Shown here in pieces: positions 10,630 through 21,766 of a stretch of DNA of 64,000 nucleotides. A program made the translations under genes and the position numbers. Source of the stretch: Straminergon stramineum (taxonomy: Eukaryota > Streptophyta > Bryopsida > Hypnales > Calliergonaceae); the NCBI GenBank assembly GCA_963920665.1, contig OY987268.1:8744501-8808500 (forward strand), written 5' to 3'. The notes beneath the pieces were generated by a model. It was not told the DNA's origin. It made no database searches and was given only the letters and a program-made list of their open reading frames with translations. How positions within the stretch are numbered: position 1 is the stretch's first letter; each line of letters starts with the position of its first letter.

Positions 10630-13600
10630 TTACCAGCAAAAGTGATCAGGAAAGTAAAAAACAGTCTGGTTGTAGAGACTCACTGGAGAGGGCACAGTCT
10701 TCTCCTTCACAATCGATTCGCTAGCAATTGATTCTACAGTGGGTTGGACCTCTGGTTCGGACACTGAGGGCCCCGTCTGTGGTTGCTGCTCTAGAAGCAT
10801 GCCAGAGGGCGATGCAACAGCGATAGCTGATGAAGACATGGCTCCCTCATCCTCCGAAATTGCAACACCTCCGTTCAGGACTCCTGTTGCTGAAACGCGG
10901 ACCTTGCTGGCCGGATCCTTGTTTTTGGTAAATAATAGAGGCAACTTTTGGTCCAGCTTTCTCTCCTGAAAATGACAAATAATAAGGCTTGTGAAATTAA
11001 GGCCCAGGACAAGCTTAAGGGCTATTTTAGATTTGCACAGGTCAAAGCAACAAGCTTAAAATTTGAACTAATTATGGGTGAGATAACAAAATTGGATAAC
11101 AAGTCATCCATTCCAGTTATGACAAGTTTGAGGTAACAAGTGTCCTATCCACCTCAGAGAGGTAGCTTCAGTACGCACACTATATACGTCGTGTTTTGAT
11201 GTCTCACTACTAAATTATCCTCTTGAGCTTTCAAGGCCAGACATGGATCAATTAGAGAATTTTGGTCAATAAAATCAAAATGTACGACTGCCAAGTAGAC
11301 TCACAGTAAAAACATTCCTCAAAAAACTATAATGAATAAAAGCGGAAATCAGTGTCTCACCTCCTTATCTATTGAATACGCATCTGTGCTTGTGCTAGAA
11401 GTTCCATCCGCCCAACAAGCTTGCTCATTGATGAGATCCACTTTCCTTGGTATCGTATCATCCTTCAGAGTTCTATCCTTCCAAGTTTTCCGGACCTTGC
11501 GCTGCAAACAAGCAGCGTGCGTGAGCATAAAAGCATATGCACATTCCAAGACATGAAAGTACTTGAGATTTACAGTCGTTCAACTTGATCTGTAGGAGGG
11601 ATATTCGAAGCTCCAATTCCAACTTTATCGTAATGTAAAGCACAATTACAAGAAGCCCAGATTGAGCGTCATGCTCTGAGTAGTTTTGAGTAGGTCATGT
11701 GAAGACTTTTTTTCGGCTAACTTTATTTCTTACTGACCAACCCATGCATTGTTCTGCATTGACTATGGTGAAATACAATTCGAACCCATCTGAAAATACA
11801 TTGATCATAAAATAATCAATAAATTGGTTATTTTCAAACCATGAATCCCGCGTCCCTTAGGGATTGAGAAAACCATAGTGGACATACCTGGAAAGTAACC
11901 AGCCAATCAATATCCTTGTTTTCCTTCCTCTCCACGGTCTCTTGTGCGCGAATCTCCATGGATTCCCGCATCATCCGACGTAGAAAGCGTACATCATCAG
12001 ACATAACACCAAGTCCACGCAGCAGCACTGAGCCTAATTGCAGGCTTGTCTGTGACCAATACCCACAGTGAGTTATGGCAGTCAGCAATCACCTTCTTCA
12101 TGTCCTTTATATCCAGGTCTCTTGACAATCCTAACTAGAGCTTGTAAGTTGCACCAAACTGCTAGATAAGATAGATTCCAACAAGCTAACTCGGATGCTA
12201 AGGACCATTAGCTAATTGACTAACCTATTGTAGGCCTGCAGGTGCAAGGTAACCAATGGAGAGTTGGACTTTCAAAATACATAACTGCAGCTACTTCGTT
12301 GGTGCGGGTGTATTAAGCAGGTTTACGCAGGGTGGCTTTCTTGTACACACTAGGGCAGTTATGTACACTAGTGGAAAGGAAAGGAAAAAAGTTGTAGCAA
12401 GTTATTTAGTGGGAATTAATGGAAATTTACTACGCACCAATTATCTAACTGACACAAATTTTATAATGAGAACATTTATTAAGTAATCCAAGTAGATACA
12501 AATGCTACTTGGTTGGTAAAGATAGGATTAAGTATACTGAAATCCTCTTCGGGCAGCACCGTTTTCATCCAGAATGTTTCCTTGCTTTCCAGGACCTTTA
12601 CCTCAGCATTCTCGAGTATGCAATCGGTGACGCCCGCTTGCTTCAATTCAAACAGATGATCCAAATCCTGAGCTCTTGCGTAGATTGGCACCTACAAAAC
12701 AGCAACGAACAATACTAACCGACATTGAGTACTTTACATGAGCTTGCCAGACTACATTAAGAGAATACGACCAGCATTCAAATCCTAAAGGTCGAAATTG
12801 GGCCTCATGTTCTTTTAAGTGATTTTGATAAGCCTTATGGATTCCCTCTTTTGTTCAATTATATTTATTTTTTGACCAAAAAATGCCATGCTCTTCACTG
12901 ATTTGGTGGTATAAAATTGAACTCCATCGAAATTACATTTTTCACGATATAATCAATCGAATTGGTCATTTTACAACCATGAAATTTGGTCTTCCGGAGT
13001 TAATTGGTCCACGCAGGACTAAAATATCGGTTGCAAAGAGACAGATGATTTGAGTTGAATTGGGGCCAAGAAACCTCATACATGGGGAAATGCTTGACGA
13101 AGGCGATCTACTGACTGCACTGACTTTTGTCGCCCTGTGTACATCACCATAACCGCTTTCGGCTGCGTGATCCCTGCTGTTTGTAGCACTACAGGTCGAG
13201 AGCCATCTCCATATAACACTGGGAAACCCAGCTTACATGCTGCCTACACAAAATGATAAGAAATCAGAGTTCTCAGAAGGTTCTTTAATCACACAAACAT
13301 ATTACGGGAAAGAACTTGAACGACCACCCTCAAATCAGATTAACGGCCTTTGGCCTCAACTAAAAAGAATCCTGCCAATAAAACCTACTCCCTCTGTCTC
13401 AAAATAAATCCGTGGTTTCTTGTGGGAAATGTGGGAGTAACACGGATTTATTTTGAGACAGAGGGAGTAAGTACCAAATCTTATTGTAATATCCAGAATT
13501 GAACTACAACTGAAGTACTCTAGAATCCAGAGTGATATGATAAAGAACAAGGATACCTTCACGCGGCCAGGATCCAAGTCGAATGCAACATAGGGCCAAC

Positions 13601-16600
13601 CAGCTGCATCTCCACCAAGACCTGTCGCCAATGGGGTGGAGAGAAAGTTGGCAAGTACCTAGAACACAAGAAATCCAAATGAAAATCAACATGCAGATTA
13701 GAAACCCTTCTCAATTAAAGCAGCATTTATGAGGAATTAACCTCTAAGTGGCCATTGGATATCTCTAGGAGTTAAATAAGCCATTTAAGAGGCATCAAAG
13801 AAGGTCTCACAATGTATCAATAGAAAGGAGAAATCATACATTGAATGATAGAAATGTGTTTTGCAAGTTCCTATAATGGACTGTTAGTTCCCAACGTGGG
13901 CTTTCTGTTTATTAACTTTGGGTGCTTAGATATTAAATGAGTTCCAGCGCCATGCTGATCTTAACAGTAGAAGCAAACTAAAAGAAATACGTAACCACAC
14001 AAAAATGCCTTCATGATAAATGAACCAAGACCTAGATGGTTAGTTGCCTATTCGTTTAAACCCTACTATCCGTTGCAAAAGGCTTCAAGATGTGTCATAA
14101 AGGCCAAAATAATGCGTACCTGGCCCATCTGACCAAATCCAATGACGACAACAGGATCGTTGGCCTGAAAATTCTTCTCGTTCTTTGTTTCCTGTAAGGT
14201 AAGGAGGGGCAAAAATCATGATAAATATCCCGTAAGCTGTATATCTTTGCCGTGGTCTACACTCAGTCATGCGTCAAACATTTCATAGGATGAAGGAAAA
14301 TAATCTCGGGACACAATTTGAGCAAGCAAGCAATAGAGTTACTGTATGAAGAAAAGGATGGCCTGATATTCGTACTGCATCAGTCAGAGAAGGATCCTCA
14401 AATTCCCTCTCAATATATTCTGCTACTTCACGTCCCACTTCATTCAAAAGCGGGGTCAATGCCATTGAAAGAACCACTACTATAATCAAAAGCCTGTTCA
14501 GCTCCAGTGGTAAAACTCCAAGTCTGCAGAATCCAGTGGGCCACGGAGTACTGTAAGTTTGCGAAAGGGGCATTCATTCAGAACTTCAGCGTATAAACAA
14601 TACGCTACTGTAAACTTGAGAATCACCAGTAATGAAGTTCCTTCACTAGATTGATTTGATCTTTTATGGAGATAATCAATCACATTGTTCCAGAGTTGAC
14701 CGTAAGGTTCACAATCGCCTAGAATTTGGCTTCATGATTTTAGAGCAGTTTGACTACGTCATAAGAAGACTTACTTTTTATCTAATTTCATATATTTTTG
14801 GAAAAGACATGCATTGCTCTTCACTGATTCTCGAGATGAATGGCCCCATTGGAATTATAATTTCCATACTAGAATCAATTGAATTGGTCATTTTCAAAAA
14901 CCGTGAATCCTTGGTATTGTAATGTATAAGGCAGATTTCTTACCGGTTGGCGAGGGAGAATACGACGAACGCGAACTCTCCGCCTTGTGAGAGAAGCAAA
15001 CCCGTGCGGACACTCTCGGACAAGGTTAGCCCCGCTCGTGGCCCAAGTGCAGTAATAATGATTGTCTTGATAGCAATAAGCCCAGCAAGGAGGGCCAATA
15101 CATGGGGCCATTCTCGTAACAATAACTGCGCACCAAAGCGGATAATTTGATGTCACAGCCTAGGCAACACTTCAAATGGCCAGCTAAATTTAAAAAAAAG
15201 AAACAATGCTCCATTACATTCTATAGAACTACACAGCAAGCACCGTCTTCACCATAGCGCAGAAGTGCATCCGAAGGACTAAAATCTTGAAGAATTAGGC
15301 CACTTTTGAAGTATTTCTTCCATTGTCAGACATGCAATCATTGCGAGATGAGCCCAAATGCGAAACATGGCGACCAAAGACTGGAGGAAAGAGAATAAAT
15401 AACTCTAGAGTGAGCCAGACCCGATATACAACATAACAGAAGCTCAAGCTTGTGCACAACTAGAATTAAAAAAAAAATTCTTGGCTCCGTGTTCTTCAAT
15501 TATAAGAGTGTTCTGCCAGCTCCTCAAGAAATTTACTCCAAATAAGAAGTCATAGTGAATCTCAACAAACTACCTATCGAGTGTAAGGTGATGCTCATTA
15601 AAGGTGTGAGAAATTTCGAACCTGAATATCAATTGATGTTCCAGTGGTGACAAAAAAAAGACCAAGCAGAAGACCACGGAATGGTCTGATGTCAGCTTCC
15701 ACTTGCGTACGGTAGTTAGTCTCAGCAAGTAACGCTCCAGCTAGAAAAGCTCCAAGCTGTAAATGATAGTCACATTCAAGACTTTTGAAGCCAACAAACA
15801 GTGATATGTCCCAACACTTAGCATTCAAGATGTTAGGCTTGTATTATAAAAATACGAATGCGAGTTGGGAAGGGATAGCAAGCACAAACCGTGTCACTAA
15901 AGCCAAGCTTTTGTGTTAAGAGAGAAGTTCCCGAAACTGTCAGCAAGCACATTGCCACGAAAGCTTCTGAGCTCCTTGAATTTGCCACAATCTGTAGTGA
16001 GATTTCCATTTCAAGTTTAGTACTGGTCCTGGATCTCATCAGATCAATGTGTGCAGTAGCGGGTCAAAAGATTGCACATGCCATCAAAAACCTCTCATTA
16101 GATTGACAAAGTTTGTTAAGTTAATAGGCATTAACTTCAAATAGTCCTCATGTTGAGTTAATGTTTGTGGAACATAATGAATGTGGTTTTAGCATCCTCG
16201 GCATTAACTTGATATATACTAGCAACTATTGAGTTAACGTTAAGTCAGTATTAATTTGACATTGATTTCATATTGTTTTAATTTTGATATAACGATCTAT
16301 TAGATTAACATTAATAATTCTGTCAATCTAAAAGGGAATCTTTTAAGCTGATACGGGGATTTCCACAATCGACAACCTAGCGTCTTCACTCCCATTTTAG
16401 TTGAAATGCTCCACGTGGTTCACTAAAGTGATATTTCAGTCAAAACACTCTTTTAAATCAAGATGTACCTCAAAAAGTCGACGAAGGAAAAGACGACCAC
16501 CAAGGGAAATGAGGCCAAGTCCAAGCAATGCTTTCAAACTTTCAGATGCAAAAACAGGCCAAAGATTTTTATCTGCAATATTCTGCACAACAGTCGCGTT

Positions 16601-19600
16601 ACTCATTAGAATGGTTCAGGTATATAATGCTGATTTCATCCTTAAAAATCTACTCTATTGGACTTCTCTATATGTAAGCACCCAACGAATGGAAATGGAA
16701 GCTGTGTTAAAATTTAACCAGGAGTTGTTGTATAGTCATCCTAACATGGTTTATGGCGGGATTGCAAATTGTGTGACTCTAGAGTTGGCATAAACACCAC
16801 ACATCCAAAAGCAACTAGGTTTGGTAGCAACATACCCCGGTCTCCAAGATTGGGAGGATCACCAACAACGGCACAACAGCAATATCCTGTCAACATAACC
16901 TCAACAAGTCAAAATCGAGACGATAAAGGATTGATCAGTCAGCTTGTTAAATGAAAAAGCGGCGCTAGTTTGTATAACGAAGGACCCAGAGGAGGAAATT
17001 CAGCACACTATAGGGATTCTTCCTCCAGTCCAATGTTCTGAAGACCCCTAAAAGATGAAGACCCCTGATCTTGGCTATCGGGAGCTGTTTGAAGACCTTT
17101 TAAACCAAAAACCTTACACAGAGCGAGAAGGGTTTGTACTAAGGTCAGAAAGACTGCAAAGTTGTGCAAGTCATCCTATTTATGACCTCATGATTTTTTT
17201 ACAAAAAATGGTCAACTAGTCATTAGACTTTTGGTGTATGTAAACACATTAGGATCCTCTATATTTCAGAAAAGACTTCGTCTCCTTCCATACTCGATCA
17301 AACGCCAGGTCTACATGATCGGTACTCTGGACTATTGCTGTCCCAAAAATCTTCTAATGTACCTCTTACCAATTAGCACATTATTTAGAGGCTCAGAAAT
17401 AATAATGCAGACATTCACCTGCAGAAGCAAAATACCCAGAGTCGCAGACCCAAATCGTGTCGGTAGCTCCCCCTTCTCCGCTAAAAGCTGCCCACATGGA
17501 ACACCGTAGATCAATCTCGTATAATTGAGCTCATGTCTGAATATCTTTCTCTAAAACTCAACATTTCTTTCAAATAGATGTAGGGGACTTACCATTGAGG
17601 TAGACCCAAGTTCCTAAAAAAGAGTTTTAGCTACATTTCCCAAATACCAGAGAAGAGTGTCAAGAACAAACAAAACTTTCGACAAACCTGCAGCACGAAA
17701 GCCGACGAAGAGAGAGAAAGGGCAGCACCAATGACCACAGCTTCGTCTACGGATCTAATATTAACCTGTAGACAAGACAGCGACGGATTCAGTCAAACGG
17801 AAAGGACTTAACATTCAAGACGTGTAGGTCGAAGTCCCTCGTACTCTCAGGAACAAGGTGACCGGTGAATACGGTAGTCGCCAATTGCAAGATATGAATT
17901 CACCAGTTGGCGACCTAGAGTCGTACAAAGGCACATTTTCGAACTGATATTTACTCACAAGATCAGGCCTCGCGTGAAAAAGAAACTCCAGGATTTGAGT
18001 GCCAAGTGCCTTATTTGGAGGAAGCTCAAATGCCGTGAATGCCAACGTGGACAGGACTACCTGCAGATGAAACACAAGCCAATGAAGAACCAGCTCTTCT
18101 GAGAAAATCACGATGCAGTAAACAATATGAAATAGTACTTAAATGTCACTTGCAGTTACATTTGCAATTGTATTGGAAACAGACCTGTGCAAGACCCATG
18201 CCAAAAGCAAACTTCGCCAGAGCCTTAAGCCGTGCTAACGACAGCTCCAGACCCATCTCAAAAAGCTGCAAGACAGACATTCCGAACGTTACAATCCGAC
18301 ATGGCCTGAATGCCGCAGATGAAGAAACACCAACTACGGTAGAACGCTTCAGCAGAGGCAGGCAGCGCACAATTTTCGTCAGGGCCACACCACATGGTAT
18401 GAATAAACAAACAAATAAATAAAAAGTTCTTCCATTTTCCTATGTCATGGACTTCTGAGCAATAGTGCTTGAAACAAAAGCACTCTCATATCATCTTTCC
18501 TGTGCCACAAAGGATGCTTGAAGAATACCCGACTGCCCAAATGAAAAAAGAGACTCCTCAATGTTGCCTGTTGTTCCCCTAAAGCGGCAGCCACTTGCTG
18601 TATTATGACAAAGACATGCTTCCTCTTCATTGCCTTTCCTCTAGTCTTTCTCTAGTGTGCAAAGCCTCTAAAGTCTGAACACAACTGATCAGGAAAAGAC
18701 GTACAAAGTAAGATACTTACAAGAAAAAGGATTCCGAGCTCAGCTAAAGCCTTGACATCTGTAACGCTTCGGATCAATTCCAGTTGATTCAGCACAACGC
18801 CCGCCAATAAGAAACCCAAAATCTGGAAAACATAACCAACTAGTCAGAAAATTCATAATGAAAGCCTTTCCCAGGGTAATCTGTGCCTATCCTTTCAGAA
18901 TTGTAAAGCTTAAAACACGGTGCTGAAGTTCACGTACAGGGCTTTGTTTCATAGCTTTGAATGCGGGAACAACCAACACAGTGGCCCCAAGAAATGTCAG
19001 AGTATCGAGCCCCAGGTTGTTGATTACTTCTACGCCTGAAGCTAATTCTGTCACATGGGCCTGAACAATATACGACTTACGAAGCAATCTGGACGGGGAG
19101 CTTGGAGGCCATATGAGTTTTAAACCACATAAGCTCGAAGAGCTGCGGAGCAGCTGATCATTGGTCCTTCGACTTCCAAGTGTCAAGGAGAGTGAAGGGC
19201 TTGTCCACTTGGGCAATGAGGCAGTAGTTCTACACAAGGGATGACGAGCATACATAGCCGAAGGAGCGCATAATATGTTTCGTGCATCCAGCACCTGGAA
19301 TTTTCATACACACTTTGAGTTCGCAAATAGACATAGTAGCAAGAAAGGCTTTCAAATTTGGCACCAGTAGAGCACTCATTCGAGTGATCTTATAAGTAAT
19401 GGTCTATCACCCCGATTATGACCCCGATTCTGAATGAATGTAATCAAAGGAATTGAAACTATCCTCCAAGTGTTTGGACTCTAGACAAAAAGTAACAAGG
19501 GTTCCAATATTTTCAGCACTGCTTGAGGTGCTGAAAACCCTTTGGCCGTAAGTTTCAACTTGGAGTTGCAAGTGTGGGACCTAAATCGCGATTTGCAGAA

Positions 19601-19894
19601 GAAGCCAATACTGTCAATAGATAACATGCAACTATGAATTGTTGTCATCGTAATTAGGCAGGAGAAATCTAAACTCAATTTCGAAAAATAATAGGCATGT
19701 GTTCAAAGTAAGGGCTTCAGAGAAGTGAAACACCATTACTTGAAGAACAAATCTATTGATTCTCATTCGGAAAATCTAGGTCAAAAATTGAAGAGTAACT
19801 ATGAAAAGAATCTTACCCATGAGCTCGAGTGAGCTCCAGCAGAGCAGTATCCCATGTGGGGAACGCCTGCTACGAGCTCCGCATATGCAGACAT
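10630..19894 (-). CDS. KEA3: Chloroplast K+/H+ exchange antiporter, KEA3 type
   Basis: KEA3 exchanges K+ for H+ across the thylakoid membrane and speeds relaxation of lumen acidity and non-photochemical quenching (family knowledge). Exons, all GT-AG and in one frame: 19894-19817, 19294-18938, 18822-18721, 18265-18185, 18060-17959, 17765-17688, 17487-17419, 16886-16836, 16582-16469, 15991-15890, 15756-15622, 15125-14944, 14523-14376, 14191-14120, 13658-13557, 13243-13082, 12691-12602, 12049-11888, 11501-11361, 10965-10630. They encode about 887 residues. Seen: a Ser/Arg-rich N-terminus like a transit peptide; a CPA2 antiporter core with the Gln-Asp pair at about 289/290 (L-L-L-Q-D-I-A-V-V-P); a GFGQMG nucleotide-binding motif at 551-556 opening an RCK/KTN domain; and a longer, Ser/Pro-rich tail than Arabidopsis. 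The first exon is inferred, because the second has no in-frame ATG at its 5' edge; an internal Met at about residue 40 is an alternative. The tail may be spliced at a GTGAGT near 10683. Confidence 0.93.
11685..11865. repeat. Dispersed repeat copy in KEA3 intron
   Basis: It lies between the exons at 11361-11501 and 11888-12049. It shares GTTTTGAGTAGGTCATGTGA, CATGCATTGTTCTGCATTGA, a GATCATAAAATAATCAATAA-like string and CAAACCATGAATCC with the copies at 7.1, 12.8 and 14.7 kb, in the same order. It ends with a degenerate form (CGTCCCTTAGGGATTGAG) of the family's terminal motif, only a few bases from the next exon's donor. Confidence 0.55.
12815..13003. repeat. Dispersed repeat copy in KEA3 intron
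   Basis: This intron copy has TTTTTGACCAAAAAATGCCA, TGCTCTTCACTGATTTGG, TTTTTCACGATATAATCAAT, GAATTGGTCATTTTACAACC and the terminal TTTGGTCTTCCGGAGTTAA. The block order matches the copies at 11.7 and 14.75 kb. Confidence 0.55.
13388..13467. mobile_element. Stowaway-type MITE, 80 bp, TA target duplication
   Basis: An 80-bp element starts CTCCCTCTGTCTC and ends GAGACAGAGGGAG. The outer 27 bases of each end are perfect reverse complements. It is flanked on both sides by TA, the target duplication of Tc1/Mariner-derived Stowaway MITEs. It sits in a KEA3 intron between the exons at 13082-13243 and 13557-13658. The perfect arms suggest recent insertion or selection on a hairpin. Confidence 0.85.
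14745..14925. repeat. Dispersed repeat copy in KEA3 intron
   Basis: It lies just 3' (in gene sense, 5') of the exon at 14944-15125. It shares GACTACGTCATAAGAAGACT, GACATGCATTGCTCTTCACT, GAATTGGTCATTTTCAAAAA and CCGTGAATCCTTGG with the copies at 11.7 and 12.8 kb. Confidence 0.55.
16098..16331. mobile_element. Possible 234-bp MITE in KEA3 intron
   Basis: An AT-rich block is bounded by perfect 11-bp inverted repeats: TTAGATTGACA at the left and TGTCAATCTAA at the right. Inside are several GTTAAC/TTAACAT-like short strings. No clear target duplication was found. It lies in the intron between the exons at 15890-15991 and 16469-16582. Confidence 0.4.
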
Positions 19895-21766
19895 GCCCCT
19901 CCTTTGCTGTAATTACATTGAGTTTCTCCACCGCAGTTCAAAATTCATTCCCAAATGCATTGAACCCTGGAGAGGATTTAAGGCGATTTGATCAAAACGA
20001 ATCTGATTAATCCAAGACTTGGAGATTATTTAATGTAGCCCTTACATTTAGGGTCTTCACACGCTTAGCAACAGCAATTGAAAGCTAGACCTCGATCTTC
20101 ATCCCTAGGGCGTGTCCAGCTAGAGTATATTCCAACTTCCCTGGTAGTAGTAAAGACCAGCGACCTTGCCAATTCCTTCTCAATTTTCTTCTAATGATAG
20201 TTCAGGAATTTGTTGACAACCTTGCACTGAGCATAAACAAGTGAAGGTGAGATCTACCCAGAACTGGAATGGGTGAAACAAGCATCCCGATTTATAAGAC
20301 CTGCATATTCACCGACAAATGCCAAATTTAAGGTAAAATTCCTGAGCAAGCTGCCTCACACAAAAATCAGAAAAACAATTCACGCGCATTCCCCGAGATC
20401 CATCAGCAATGGAAAACTGAAAGAACAACAAGGTTGAACCTGGAACTCAAACATTCAAAATAAAGAACCCACTCTCCAAAGTTCAACCGCGCTAAAATTC
20501 TTTACGTTCGAAACTGTCTCAAAAGCGATATAATTGAGCAGGTTTTAGGTTTTCACTAGTCCCTGCAGGAGAATTCTCCTAGTGAATTCACTCCTACAGC
20601 AGGGAGAATAATCCTCTAACATCCCTATTCTCAAAGACTACACAACTTCTCGAAACCAAACATGTCATCAGCTTGTCCATTCTGTAACCTAGGAGCAAAA
20701 TAAATCATTTGCTTGCGACTTAAAGCAACTGATTCTAATTACACTTTCGAATTCACATTTCCGAATTGAGGATCAAACTGAGATCTGCTATATATCGTAC
20801 TGGCACATTCCAATCTGCAAGGGGAAAAAACAGAGACTGCAATCCCAATACCAATTCGAACACTTGAAGAACCATATACAGAAATTTCAAGCAGAAAATT
20901 CGAGAAAGTAATACACAAATTCATGAGAATGCTCGGTTGTAGAAATTTCACCAGGAAAAAAATGAAATGAGCAGGCACTTGCGTCAAATATATTCGTTCG
21001 AAAGTCACTCCTTTGAACAGAAATGCAACATCTACACCACCGCAAATCCTGGCCCTACTCCTCCAAATCAACAAATTTGAAAGCAACCCAGCTTGATTTG
21101 CATCACCCCCAAAACTCCAATCTTCGTGGAGTGGGTGACCCAGGCACGTGAGGAGAACCGGTAAGGCGGTCCCAGAGTCCGCCCTTGGACGGAGCGAGCT
21201 CTGCCGTGGAAACCCAACGACGCGCCCACTTCTGAGAGGATAAGTAAAGCTGACGTGGACGTACACGTGGGGGTCGATGATGGGATAGGAGCCCTGAGGT
21301 TCAGAATCAAAAGTGTAAAAGTCCCTGCCATCGTCCTTTTACGGGTATCGTCTGTTCAAATTGATTCAGACCGGACAAGAAGCTGCTAAATTTCTTTGTA
21401 TCTGAAGGCTCATGGAGGCCCACCTTCTGTGTACGTTAAGTCTGGGCCAAAGTCATTAGCACAGCGACATTATTTTCCTTTGCATTAACATACTCTGTAG
21501 GGTCTTACATACTCTGCTGGGGCTAGGGCATGGATGGTGATATTGGAATCCAGTTTGCAAATCTGCAAATCTGTGGGTTTTCCGTAGCTTTACTTGTGTC
21601 ACTTCCAAGACCTCCAAGGTTTGCAAATCACTGAATGAACTTGCAGGAGAAGATCATTTCTTTCCAAAAATAGAAGGATTCACTCCTTCATCGAGTGTAA
21701 ATGCCCTTTGATGACGACAGACTGCTTGTGAATTATGTAAACATGAGTTTGGGAGCCTTCTGTGAA
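19895..21766. other. KEA3 upstream region
   Basis: No gene supported. A long minus-strand open frame (about 20739-21266) lacks an ATG and any motif and probably covers KEA3 leader or promoter DNA. A perfect 14-bp palindrome, AGGAGAATTCTCCT, lies near 20568. The ACGT boxes are listed separately. Confidence 0.5.
21145..21269. promoter_or_regulatory. ACGT-core cluster upstream of KEA3
   Basis: Three ACGT-containing boxes lie within 125 bp: CACGTG at 21145-21150, TGACGTGG at 21251-21258 and CACGTG at 21264-21269. G-box and ABRE-like sites of this kind bind bZIP and bHLH factors, including light and ABA regulators (family knowledge). They lie about 1.25-1.4 kb 5' of the inferred KEA3 start and 0.5 kb past the stop of the neighbouring dehydrogenase, so KEA3 is the likelier target. 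No transcript start is visible. Confidence 0.35.

Noticed and set aside
20739..21266. 175-codon minus-strand open frame
   Set aside because: No ATG start, no motif, and it lies where KEA3 leader and promoter are expected.
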